Shown: piece by piece, positions 45,283 through 55,597 of the stretch
How positions within the stretch are numbered: position 1 is the first letter of the stretch
How the letters are laid out: every line of letters begins with the position of its first letter
Assembly: GCA_907165135.1 (NCBI GenBank)
Contig: OU015566.1
Span: 5,086,501-5,150,500 of the forward strand
Reading direction: 5' to 3'
Length of the DNA: 64,000 nucleotides
From: Oikopleura dioica
Lineage: Eukaryota > Chordata > Appendicularia > Copelata > Oikopleuridae
Translations under genes and position numbers: made by a program
Notes under the pieces: model-generated
The model's database searches: none
What the model was told of the DNA's origin: nothing
Seen by the model: the letters and a program-made list of their open reading frames with translations, nothing else

Positions 45283-45856
45283 ATGCCAAATTTGGAAGAA
45301 TTCGGCGAAGATGAAGATGACGACGAGTGTGAAGTTGTTCAGGAAACGCACTGCCGTTTTGAATTTCCCTACTGCCCTGTCAAGGTACAGTTATGAACTG
45401 ATCTTCTAGTCGTCTTAAATTGATAAATTTTAGCTTTAGGAAGCAGAGAAAAGCAAGTCAACATAATTTTTTGCAAAGGAAACTACGAAAGCACGCTCGG
45501 GACGACGATCTTTTTCGACGGCAACAGCAAGGCGCAGAGCATGGTCGGCCACGAAATCGGAAAACAGAAAGAAAAATGCTGATGAAGGAAGTTAATTTGA
45601 TCAAGACACGCGACTCCTTCCACGAAACAGGTTCGAATTCTGCTTTGAAATTTTTATGAAATAGTTTTCAGAAGAGCTCGAAAAGCGAGGCCGATTCCAA
45701 AATAATCACAGTCCGCCGCCCTTCCTCGAAAAAGAGTCTTCTTCGCGGGCGATCATTCCAAACTCAGACTCGGAGTCGGAGCAAGACTCGGACGAAGACT
45801 CCCTTATCGAGATTTCTGACGGTTCTGAAGAAGAAGCGGAAATGAACGAAGAATGA
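45283..45856 (+). CDS. Acidic/basic low-complexity protein, three exons
   Basis: Exon 1 (45283-45384) encodes an acidic start with FGEDEDDDECEVVQE and HCRFEFPYCPVK. A middle exon (about 45430-45631) is Arg/Lys/Gln-rich (QRKLRKHARDDDLFRRQQQG). The last (from about 45672) is Ser/Asp/Glu-rich and ends EEEAEMNEE with a TGA near 45856. Exon 2 to 3 joins in phase; exon 1 to 2 does not without one extra base. It is probably nuclear. No family was recognised. Confidence 0.45.
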
Positions 45857-46125
45857 ACTTTCGAGAAAGTTTTTGAAAATATTGTTTTTAGAATGCCAAA
45901 GATGGAATTGAGAGTCGTTGAAGTGCACTCGGAATGTCTCTTCTTCATCCAAAAAATGATCCACTACGATTCCTGATCCTTGGAACGAGCTCTTTTAAAA
46001 AAATGGGGGGAATCATTCGGAAAAAAAGCTTTAAAAAAGCTTTTGAATGACCCTGACTCAGTTATTCTAAAATCGAAAGCCGAATTCAAGCGGCAGAGAG
46101 TCCCTTTTTTCGCAGGAAGTGATCA

Positions 46126-46192
46126 AACAGGGTAGCTCAGCGGCCAGAGCGCGGATTTTTCCGGGACGTGGGTTCGAATCCCACTCCTGTCA
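46126..46192 (+). pseudogene. tRNA-like element with shortened anticodon arm
   Basis: A-box (GGTAGCTCAGCGGCCAGAGC) and B-box (GGGTTCGAATCCC) are intact, with a D arm, T arm and six of seven acceptor pairs. The anticodon region is only 17 nt including the variable loop and cannot form a normal arm. It is either a tRNA pseudogene or the head of a tRNA-derived SINE. Confidence 0.6.
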
Positions 46193-46252
46193 CTTTCCGG
46201 AGAAAAAGGGGGATGTTCAGCTGCTAGAATTGGCTTTTTATTTCGAGATAAA

Positions 46253-46746
46253 ATGTTTTATTTGAAGCTGTTGGCTATTTTTGCGGCTTTTTCTTTCGCT
46301 CCGACTAAAATGCTCCTCAGTCTTTTTTTCGTAAAAAAGGAGAAAATGGAAGACTTGAAAAAAGGACAAGGCGTAAAAAGTATATTTTTTTTTCCAAACT
46401 CTCGCCTTTCCGAAAAAAAACAAGAATTCCTGAGTCAGGTTCTGAAACAGTTGAAATTTATAGCTGAAGTACCCCTTAGTCAAAAAAGAAGCCGCAAAGC
46501 GGCTTTTCCGAAATTTCTTTGAAGAGTAAAAAATTTGCCAGTACAGAAAAAGCTGCATGCTGTTTGTACGAATTTCAGAATTGCAAATGCACCAATTGGT
46601 TTCCTGGTCTGCCAGATATTTTAAGCGGAGGAAAAGGAGAGGTTCTTGGCTCGGATTCACTTCTTGTTGAGAAGTTCGCGCCGGTTTCGGCCCTTTCGGC
46701 GGATGTCGCCGTCGATGTCAATTGGGGGCAAAGAGGCTTCAAATGA
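46253..46746 (+). CDS. Possible small secreted protein inside the disrupted UPF0489-like gene
   Basis: MFYLKLLAIFAAFSFAPTKM is a good signal peptide. The frame runs to 46522, and a neighbouring frame (46519-46746) has CCLYEFQNCKCTNWFPGLPD and DVAVDVNWGQRGFK. The two could be exons of one gene, but no clear intron joins them, and an AACCTGAGTCAGG remnant (near 46430) lies in the first. Weak support. Confidence 0.3.
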
Positions 46747-47589
46747 TCCACTTAGACTCGCATCCTGATCTCTGGAACGTGGTTTACGCTACTCTATGAG
46801 CTCCTTCTGAAGCTGAAACAACTATCGAAAAGCGCGCCGATCGAATTCACAATGGAGCACCTTTCAAACTCAGAAAGGTTGATAGAAATAAGTTATTTCA
46901 AATAACCTCGATCGAGTCCTGGATCCTCCCGCTCGTCTGCGCCGGCCATTCGAAGGAAATCAACTGGATGCGTCCTCCTTTGGCCGATCAACTTGAGGAT
47001 GGTAGAAGAGAGCTTTCCGTCGGCTTTGTGGAAGGAATCATCGAAAGAGAAAGGCCAACCTTGCCATGAGAATTAGAAATTTTGGATGACGGCGAAGATG
47101 ATTTCGAAGAAGACTCCTCCGGCGAAGTTGAATCTGACACGATTTATTTTGGGACAAACGGCCAGACGGCGATTTTGTTGAGCGAGTTGCTTGGCGGACG
47201 TGGAGATCTGGAAGACTTGGAGGGAGAAGTGGAGGACGATGTGAAATGCGACCCTCTTCATGGAATTAAAAATGCGCAGAATATCGAAAGAGCCGTTATT
47301 TTTGAGAGTTTTCAGCACGACGCTTTTGATTTGAGGTAAATTTATTTAGATAAAGTATTTATCTTCCAGGTTATTAGATAATTATCAGTTTCATAATTAT
47401 TTAGTCTCCGAGAATGCTCTGATAAGTAAGTTTCCGTTAAGTTTTGAAGATGCATTTCTTATTTTCTGATTTGAAAGTAACAACTTAAGTTTCTATCACA
47501 TCACACATTTCATTTGCTTCTTTCTAGTCCTATGAAAGCCTGCCGAGGTAGAAAAGAATCAGCAGTCAATATCATGTCCTCGAATGACA

Positions 47590-48786
47590 GAGAAAAATCC
47601 CAAGAAATGCGTTGATCTCGGCAATTCGTCGAGTACTCAATTGACTTGTACAAGACAAACTACGGCTTCAACATCACGGAGGAAGGCCCTAGCGACATGC
47701 TCCTGCTCGTACATGTTCCAGTGGATCTAGACACGCACGATCTGCTCCGTTCACTCGGAAATTACGACAAGAAAATAGAACACATCAAGATCGTGCGCGA
47801 CCAGTCTCTGAATCAGTACATGGTTCTCTTAAAATTCGACGAGTAACAAAGTGCCGATACTTTTTATCACTCAATTACTGGGCAGAAATTCAACTCGCTC
47901 TTAGAAGAAACTTGCCAAGGTAAAGAAAAGCCGTCACATAAAACGTTATAAAGGTTTTCGTAAATCACGTATGTGGGAAAAGTGGAACTGCTTCACGCTG
48001 GAGAAAGCGCAGGCTGGCCATTACCGAATCTCACCGAGCTGCCTGCTTGTACGATTTGTTTGGAGCGAATGGACGAGTCGGTGAAGTCCGTTTCAACCGT
48101 TCTTTGCAATCGTTTCTTCCACTCTGAATGTCTGAAAAATGGGAAGACTCCACTTGCCCAGTCTGTCGATATACGCAAACTCCGTCGAGTCAGGAAAGCG
48201 AACGTAATGTATGTCTATCTTGCTATTAAAAAGAAGATCTATGGATTTGCCTCGTTTGCGGAAACATTGGCTGCGGGAGATACACACAAGAACACGCTCA
48301 GCAGCACTTCTTGGAGTCCAAGAACTTGGACACTTCTCATAACTACGCGATGGCGTCGAGGGACAATCGAGTTTGGGACTACTCAAGAGATTATTTCGTT
48401 CATCGACTGGTTACGTAAGAAACCTCGGAGAAAATCGTTGGAACGAAGGACAATTCGAAAGATTTGGAAGCGAAGATTCAAACCGAGTGCTTGAAATATT
48501 TCAGCGTTCAGTTTCATCAGCACTTGGGAGACGCATTTTGACGCACTTGAGTCTGAAAATGTTTGCGTCCAAACTGCGCATCTCGCTACTCTCTCTGGAA
48601 AGCCTGTTGGCAGGGTGCCTGTTGTATACTATTCTCGACCTGTTGCAAGACCACTCGAAATTCTCGAAGCCTAAGCGAACGCGGGACAAGCTCCTGGACA
48701 TGACTGTATTTACCGCTTTCGGCTTCTTCCTCGCCAAAACACTTCCCTTCACATTCGACATTTTCAAAATCAAGCCCAAAATTTAA
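47590..48786 (+). pseudogene. BRAP-like RING/ZnF-UBP E3 ligase, frameshifted
   Basis: BRAP (IMP) is a Ras-responsive E3 ligase. Seen: the N-terminal RRM-like part (47643-47846, ITEEGPSDMLLLVHVP, HIKIVRDQSLNQYMVLLKF), the RING (48046 on, CTICLERMDESV, CNRFFHSECL, then one frame over CPVCRYTQTP), and the UBP zinc finger ([31 protein letters not shown]). The RING changes frame at an A5 run (about 48136), and a TAA sits just before the UBP finger. The coiled-coil C-terminus is not found. Spacing between RRM and RING is too short for intact coding. Confidence 0.75.
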
Positions 48787-50189
48787 CTCGAAATAAACTG
48801 CAAATGATTCAAAATTTCAAACTGAATATAGACGAGCGCTCTTTATCCAAGATCTTTGTACGCAAATTTTAGAAATGAAAGCAGGGCATGATCAAAAAAT
48901 TAAAAAGGAGAATTGTTGTTCAATGATAGACGGAACAGAGCAAGGGCATTGTGCAGCCTGTTTCGGCAAAAACATCCTTCTGCGGCGTTTCTTTCAAAGA
49001 CGGAAGTTCACTTCTTGAGCATGAGCGCGGACTTTTTCAGGAAATCAACCAGATCTAGTACGCAAGAACCCTTTTTTCAAAAAGAAGCTAACATAAAAAA
49101 TTTCTTAAAAAGTCGCCTTGCCGAGCGGTGGAAAAAGTTGACGTCAGCCGCTCTTGACAAACGCATGCTTCTGGTTAAACGGACTGGGCGAGAACTGAGC
49201 CAAGACATCTCCGGGGAAACGCTCGGTTCGTGTACCAATTGGTATTCGAATACCAAATCTCCTCAAAAATTCAAAATTTGGTGCACCCAAAGAGTGCCTA
49301 TGCGCTTCGCGCCTGTCTTGAAGGAGTCTTTGGGAGTGATTTAGTAGCAATTTCACGAAAAAAAAACTATCTGATCGAAAAGCTTGGATTTTGAAAATCA
49401 AAAATTGGTATTCGAATACCAAAAAAATTTTGGTACACGAATCGAGCGTCCCCGCATCTCCGTCATTGACCGTCAAAGGATCAGTTTCAGCTGGTTACAA
49501 GGCCACACCTGTATTGATGATCATCATCGAAAAAGTCTGAAAAAAAATACAATGACGAAGTTGTTACCACAAGATTTTACCCTGAGTACTATTTGCCCTT
49601 GTCGTGTTTTTTTTTGTTTCTAGTTCCAGAAAGCAAAGACAAAACAAGGAGAAGTGATCATGGGAACCTTGAGGCAGAATTGGCTCGATTGATGGCTAAA
49701 TTATTATGAATTAGCGCGGTAATACGAGGAAGCGCAAGTATTTTCCGACGACTCCGAATTTAAAAGGAATAGCCCCACTTATAGATTTGCTTTGATTTAG
49801 AAATTCATGCGACGCGTCTGCTCCATTGATGCGCTTAATGTGAGACAGTAGTTAATCAATTAAACGCCTAGTAAACCACCTGCTGCATGCTTAGCGGACT
49901 TAGTTGAGCTGCGAATCAACGCGATAAAAACGATACGTTTTATCGAATGACAGTAATTTATTACTGAATCACGACAGTTCAAAGCCTGTATTCATGGTTA
50001 TTGCAAGTCAAAGCTTTTCTCGCAGAATGGATATTTTCGAATAATTTGGCAGCTGAAAATTAGGCAAAGTTCGAGGAGGCTTATAGTCTCTAAGTTATAG
50101 AGTCTATAATATAGACACAAGAAATTCTTATGCTGGCCGATTTGATTCAGAGCTGAAAACAAGGTCTAAGGTGAAAATTGCTCATACCT
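48787..50189. other. No supported gene; one small palindrome
   Basis: TTGGTATTCGAATACCAA at 49239 and again near 49406 are self-inverted, and GTACCAA/TTGGTAC arms at 49234 and 49430 make a roughly 200-bp foldback. Open frames here lack coding character. Confidence 0.5.
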
Positions 50190-51230
50190 TGAGCAAATTA
50201 AACTACGTGGAAGCAGTCGGCAAGCGACCCTGAACGACTTTCGTTTTTCGAACAGACAGAAAGCCTCGAAGAACGCTTCCAAGAGTGTCTCCTCGATCAT
50301 CGTCATCGCCAACTTCTACGCATCGGATGGAGAATGGGGGTTGAAGATTGGCAAATCCAAGAAGCGGAGGGCAGGAGCAAGAGGTCACGAATTTCAGGAA
50401 AGCGGATCGTTCATCCTTTTGAAATCGTTCTCGAGAGTGTCCCAGAGCCAGACAATTACTAAAAATATCAATTACTATGAGTTAAAACTTTATATAAATC
50501 ATGACCGAAGAAAACTCCCATCACTGCCTTTTCTAGAAGGATACCGAGATCTCAAATAATCTTCATTCGCGCTGGAATATTATCGATTAGAATCGCCATG
50601 CTGCATGGCCCATGCAGTGCATCATAATTTTAAAGTTAGGTTTGCGTGGAAAGCGAAAATCTAATTTAACAGAAAACGGAGAACTCGTGAGGTTCTCAAA
50701 TCAGCTGGGCGAAGAAATTGAAAGAAAAATAGAAAGAATACCTCGATGTCGGCCGTGAAAGCCGCCAAATTAGAGCACGTGCTTCCTCAAATCGGCAAAG
50801 TCAATATCGCCGTCGTTGTTCCCGGAAATGAGTCGCTGCAGCTCAGAAGTAGAGAACAACGAAAGCCAGTCGCAGTTGATTAATTGATGAAATCCGGACT
50901 GAACAAACCGTTAGATGAACAAATTCTTTGTCAAATAAGAATTGCATTTCTTATTAGATATACGACTATAAATCTTATAGAAATATTATCGAGAAAAAGA
51001 ACAACCTAACCTAAAAACGGATGTACTTTAAGTTATTATCGTGTGGATCAAAGCCACGTCAGCACATTTTTCTGGTCCATCATCTGCCTAAAAACTTTTT
51101 AGTAAAAAGCCAGAAATGCGCCTTACTATGGATATAAGAAATCCTATTTTGGTTTGTGACAGCGATGTCGCGCCCGCCAGTGCGGAGCTCGTAGCTTTTC
51201 ATCTGGCCTAGTCGAGGTTCGATTATTCCA
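50190..51230 (-). pseudogene. UBE3B-like HECT ubiquitin ligase fragment
   Basis: Three blocks in order on the minus strand match the HECT domain of UBE3B. They are a GQMKSYELRTGGRDIAVTNQN segment (about 51150-51225), WLSLFSTSELQRLISGNNDG..ADLRKHV (50760-50886), and [40 protein letters not shown] and [11 protein letters not shown] (50190-50462). Conserved Tyr and Cys codons are replaced by TAA (after RKHVL) and TAG (in LPTAST.FNLL), substitutions rather than indels. The rest of the protein, including the catalytic Cys segment's surroundings beyond LLK, is not seen. Confidence 0.7.
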
Positions 51231-51389
51231 ACCCTATTAAACTAAGACTTAGTTACTAAGTCAACAAAAATAATCAATAACCCGCTCCTAGAATATATTC
51301 CGTCCACTCAAAATTGAGCCCCAAGTCTGCTGCATCCTCTCAGGAGCTCACAACAATATGAGCTCCTCTCTTCAGCCATCGTCTACACC

Positions 51390-53872
51390 TTTATGGGCAG
51401 ATCGAAAGATCTCGCCGTGGGTCCAAGAAACGTGGATTTCGATGGCTGGCGCCACGTAACAATTCTTCCCTTGAAACTTCGAAAACGGCGCTTTTCCGAT
51501 CTAAATAGGACCCGAGATTGGCGAACTTGCTCTGTTTCTGCTCCGAGCGATCATTCTTCTTCTCGGAATTTTCGATCTAGGCGCTGTCGTCAACTAAATT
51601 TCAAATCCTGTTCTCGTTGGTTATATTTCAGGAATGCGCTTTCAATGATCCGTTTCAAAACTCTTCCTTGATTTCAACACCCTGTGATTTCCAGCTGCAT
51701 CGATCATCATCCCCTTTTCTCTTCTCGAGCGAGTGTTTGGTCTCTCTGGCCTTCCTGGACCTTTCTACCAGAAAATGGCCGCCATAGTCATGCGCCTCGG
51801 AGAGTCGAAATACCACGACGCTGTTATTGGACTGAGCACGCTCGCTACTCTCCTCGCCTTGGAACATCTCCGAATTCACTTCGCGGACCCGAAAGAGGGC
51901 GACTCCGCGGTTGTCAGTCCGCATAAGATTGCATCACTCCAACAACCATTTCCGCCATCAGTTTGCCCTCAATCGCCTTTCTGGACACAGATATCGAGGT
52001 TGTGGACGGTGAGTCGGCCACCCAGACCAAGATTTTCAAAATGATAATAGCTGCATGAGCAAGCTCGGTGCATCAAAGGCCAACAATGCCAAATGCAACC
52101 TGCTGAGTGATATAGATCTGCATCGGCCAAACGGAACATGGACCCAAATTGGGAATTTGATGATATATTTCAATTCGAAATTTTCAACATTTGAAAAGTA
52201 TTGCTAAACTTTTCATAGAAAACTCATAAAATAAAAAGATTTAAAATTCGAAATTGATCTCAAATTAACCATAACCTAGAGCTTAATAGCCTATTAATAA
52301 TAGGTAAGAAATGCAGATTTGATAAACTCTATAATCAGAAGAAGGTCAATATAATAATCATATTCATAAATGACTGTTTTTTATTTTTGAATGAGTTTTT
52401 GATAGGCCCCCATCATGGGGAGGCCTTCAGCCGGTAACAAGGAGATGCAGGATGCATCGTGCAGCTTGTCTCCTGCCAGGTGCTCGCATCTACATTCAAG
52501 ATCCTATGAAAAGTGCTCAAATTCAGGGATGGCTGAGCTGGAGCGCAGCATTTACTAAGAATTAGGGTTAATAATTTACTGCGAATCTCGTGCATTCTCA
52601 CATATCATTTTTATCATAGTATTCTTGCCCATATACTTGCTGAAAATGAATTTCAAATTAAATATTAAGAATGAGTCCGCCGGCATCGTTGACATGCTAA
52701 CGCCGCTTGGATCCGGAATCATCATCGTGCCATTTGTAGCGATTCTTCAGTCGATTGGGATTGGCAAGTCGCTCGCCGAGCGTGGCAACTATCAAGTCAA
52801 CGCACGAAATGACTTTTTGGTAAGCTTCTCCAACTTCAATCCTTGCTTCTTCAACGACAATCCGGGAACGGTCGGACTCATTACCAAAATTTTTGGTAAC
52901 CCAATACCAATTTTTGGTAGTCCATTATCAATATATTTTTACTTTTTCGCCAAGTTAATGAATAAAGCACACCACAAGTTTTCTATTATACAGGCGCGGA
53001 GCGCACACTCGCTCTTTGAATCAAAAAAATCAACACTTTTTTGACGAATTTGGTAATTCATTACCAAAATTGGTAATGGGTTACCAATTGGTAATGAGTC
53101 CGACCGTTTCCCCGACAATCTTGGCTTCACTAATTTGAAATTGGCAATTTTAATCATGTCTTCTTAAATATCATTGATATTATAGCAATCAGGTAACAAA
53201 ACCGAAATCAAAAGCTTACGAACGACCATTTCGAAGGCGGTGTGATGTCTTCCTTGGTTTCTTCGATGCCGGTTTCCGGCTGCTTTTCAAGATCAAGTCT
53301 CAACTTCGAGTCGAACGCTGCCACTCAAGCTGGAAACCTCATTACCGCCGTTGTTGTCATGATCTCCGCCGTCCGGAGCAAACAAGAGCTTCACGATCAA
53401 GATCGCTCACGGAATCACCTTCCCCGTTTGCGAGGTATGCACTCGCTGCGATGAACAAAACTGACTCAATTTTGAAATTAAGACTCTTTTGGATCGAGTC
53501 AACTTGCTTTTCAAAGAAGAGGAGGAAATCAGCGCAGTCACGCTCGACTTGAGCGGCGTCTACATGGGCGACTCCTCCGCCGCCCGCTCCATCGCCAAGA
53601 TCGCCAACAAAATGGAAGAGAAGGAGATCAAGTTCAGAATCGTCAACTGCAACGTACGTTCTTTTCCTCGCTCAAGAAAATAACGAGTATTTGATTCAGG
53701 ACGTGCTGGCCGAAATGCTCAAGAAATTCGAGGTGAAAGTGAACGAGCTGCCACAGTTTCGAGCAAACAGCGCGCATACTTCCGTAACAGCTTCCAGCAA
53801 ATTGCTCGCCGTAAACAGCAAGGCTGCCAGTCTGGCTGGTTCTGCCACCAACATCCACATATCAAAAGAGTA
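51390..53872 (+). pseudogene. SLC26A11-like anion transporter, decayed
   Basis: SLC26A11 is a sodium-independent sulfate transporter. Blocks in order: MGRSKDLAVGP (51393), LPGPFYQKMAAIVMRL and HDAVIGLSTLATLLALE (51740-51880), DMLTPLGSGIIIVPFVAILQ and KSLAERGNYQVNARNDFL (52690-52820), then the STAS domain at the end (53489-53660, AVTLDLSGVYMGDSSAARS; 53700-53872, DVLAEMLKKFEVKVNEL). Several blocks are in different frames, and large parts of the membrane domain are unreadable. A 250-bp element lies near NDN. The STAS end is well preserved. Confidence 0.7.
52863..53112. mobile_element. TIR element, family 5, TSD CGACAATC
   Basis: Ends CGGGAACGGTCGGACTCATT and the inverse AATGAGTCCGACCGTTTCCC, with 8-bp repeats CGACAATC at 52855-52862 and 53113-53120. 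The interior is made of TTACCAAAATTGGTAA units. It is in or beside an SLC26A11-like exon. Confidence 0.82.
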
Positions 53873-54200
53873 AATACGCGCCTTTACGCTCCGAACTTGT
53901 TCAACTTTAAATATTGCCTTTTTCTGTCAGATTTGAATGAAAAACGATGTTTTGCATTCCATCAAAGCTGCCTCTTTCAATTTCCCTTTTGAAGGCGACT
54001 CAACTGTAGCTGCAGAAGGCGCTCTAGCTTCTATTAATTTCTAGTAGTGTATAAAAAATAAACAATGATTGCAAAATATTACTTTTGTAAAAAAGCAGTA
54101 GAACTATCAGATAAGAATACCATTAACTGGTTCAGAAAATAGGCGCTGGAAAAGTCCCGTTCGCCAGTTCTTGACCTGATCATCATTTTCTCTTGATTCA

Positions 54201-54430
54201 TTATCGTCCTCGTTGATTTTTCTTTTTGAGTTTTTTCAATTCCTTTTTCAGCTCTTGCAGTTCTTTCAGAAGAGATTCCATCTTTCGGTCTTTCTTTTTC
54301 CGCTTTTTGTCGACTTTTTGGGCGAAGATTTAATTGTTTCCATGTCGTGGAAGGAAACGATATCTTCTGCTGCAATATTCCACTCGATTTCGAATTCAAC
54401 GGCACTTTCTTGTTCATAACCATGGAATCA
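54201..54430 (-). CDS. Lysine-rich coiled-coil C-terminal exon
   Basis: In one frame the exon reads YEQESAVEFEIEWNIAAEDI, then basic KKVDKKRKKKDRK, then a heptad coiled coil ESLLKELQELKKELKKLKKK and a TAA at 54201. The acceptor is TTGCCAG just upstream (54431-54432). An overlapping frame is longer but has no coding character. Upstream exons were not identified. Function unknown. Confidence 0.45.
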
Positions 54431-54632
54431 CTGGCAATCTCCCTTCTCGAAATGCCGATAGAAACTTTCAACAGGCGAAAGGAAATGTCAAAGCAAACAC
54501 TTCCCCAGAAAAGGCTCTCTAGTTTTGCCAGGAGCATACGGGTGCAAGTGACGCTGAGAATATACGTAAATATTCGCTGACCACTTCTTGGAAGCTAATC
54601 GATTGTAAACGACAACGCTGGACAAGGAACGG

Positions 54633-55597
54633 ATGCGAATCGTGGACAAAGCGATGTCAGACTCGGGCAACGGACCGATCTTCTTTGGCTCGATCGAAGA
54701 GACCGTCCCTCCCGCCTACGAGAACTTCTACGAGCTGCTCTACGGAGACTCAATCGACAAAATAGACGAACTCCGACCTAGCGACATCGACGTCTACCGC
54801 GCTGCAGCAAAGCGCTTCGCTTCAATGCACATCATCAGCGAAGAAGAGTGTCCAAGGCCGATCACAAACTGCTACCACGCCTGGCCCTGGAACACGAGAG
54901 CGATCAGATCTCACTGCGAAACAGCTACTGATCCCGCAAAGGTTTGATAAGAATTCATTCTCTTCTATGATTTCAAAAAGAAATGGGTCGAGGAGCAAAT
55001 CGGGCAGGTTCAAGTTCACGGCGATTTCCTCAACATCAGTTCAGCCGAGGGCATGATCGAGTTCATGTACGATGTCCAGTGGGGCACCATTTCGCCGACC
55101 GTTTGATGCCACAACGACGCCCACGACGGAAACGTGTTCATCCGCGACGCTCCAGAAGGAACATCGATGGAGGAAAGACTGCTGCAGGTTGACTACGACA
55201 ACTCAGAATTCGGCACTAGAGCTTTTGAACTCGTCTACATCATCATTCGCTTCCACGAGAAGTTCAACAAGGACATTTACAAAGACTTCTTGAACATGTA
55301 CTTGCGGGAGTACAACCGAATGAGCGGAGACCGCCAATTTTCAATCAAAGGTACTTAAACCAAGCAGTGCACGGTTTCAAATTCCTCCTAGAGCTTGAGC
55401 AAGAAATGACCTGCGTCTGGCCATATCTTTTCATGGAGCAGTCCGTGTTCTACCGCTCAATCGGCGTCGACGAGGACTTCTGCAACTTCATGTTCGACGT
55501 GTTGCGAGCAATGCTGAACGAATACGCAAATGGGAAAGCAAGCTGCCCCTGGACCGGCCGAAACAGCGAGTTTCCGAGTTGCAAGCCGCCAGCATAA
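54633..55597 (+). pseudogene. Choline/ethanolamine-kinase-like gene with in-frame stop
   Basis: Exons about 54633-54941, 54985-55355 and 55365-55597. Kinase-family signs: FFGSIEETVPPAYENFYE in the position of the GRLEE loop, the catalytic CHNDAHDGNVF (HND..GN) and the metal-binding VDYDN, followed by helical lobes (YIIIRFHEKFNKDIYKDFL, MTCVWPYLFMEQSVFYR). These enzymes phosphorylate choline or ethanolamine. A TGA stands directly before CHND, where a hydrophobic residue is expected. The N-terminal lobe with the nucleotide loop is not seen upstream. A fragment of the same gene lies at 32665. Confidence 0.65.

Larger units (their letters stand above)
45893..47337 (+). pseudogene. UPF0489/C5orf22-like gene, disrupted
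   Basis: A start at 45893 after a TTTTTAG acceptor encodes LRVVEVHSECLFFIQKMIHYDS and then stops. About 770 bases later similar sequence resumes (QMIHLDSHPDLWNVV, stop, ESWILPLVCAGHSKEINWM, LADQLEDGRRELSVGF), followed by an acidic stretch (DDGEDDFEED, GQTAILLSELLGGRGD) to 47337. The DSHPDL and WI.P.V.AGH signatures fit the UPF0489 family, of unknown biochemical role. About 40 bases around ATGATCCAC are present on both sides of the insert in diverged form. In-frame TGA codons suggest a dead gene. Confidence 0.5.

Noticed and set aside
46126-46192. Functional tRNA-Lys(TTT)
   Set aside because: The anticodon arm is too short to form a 5-bp stem and 7-nt loop.
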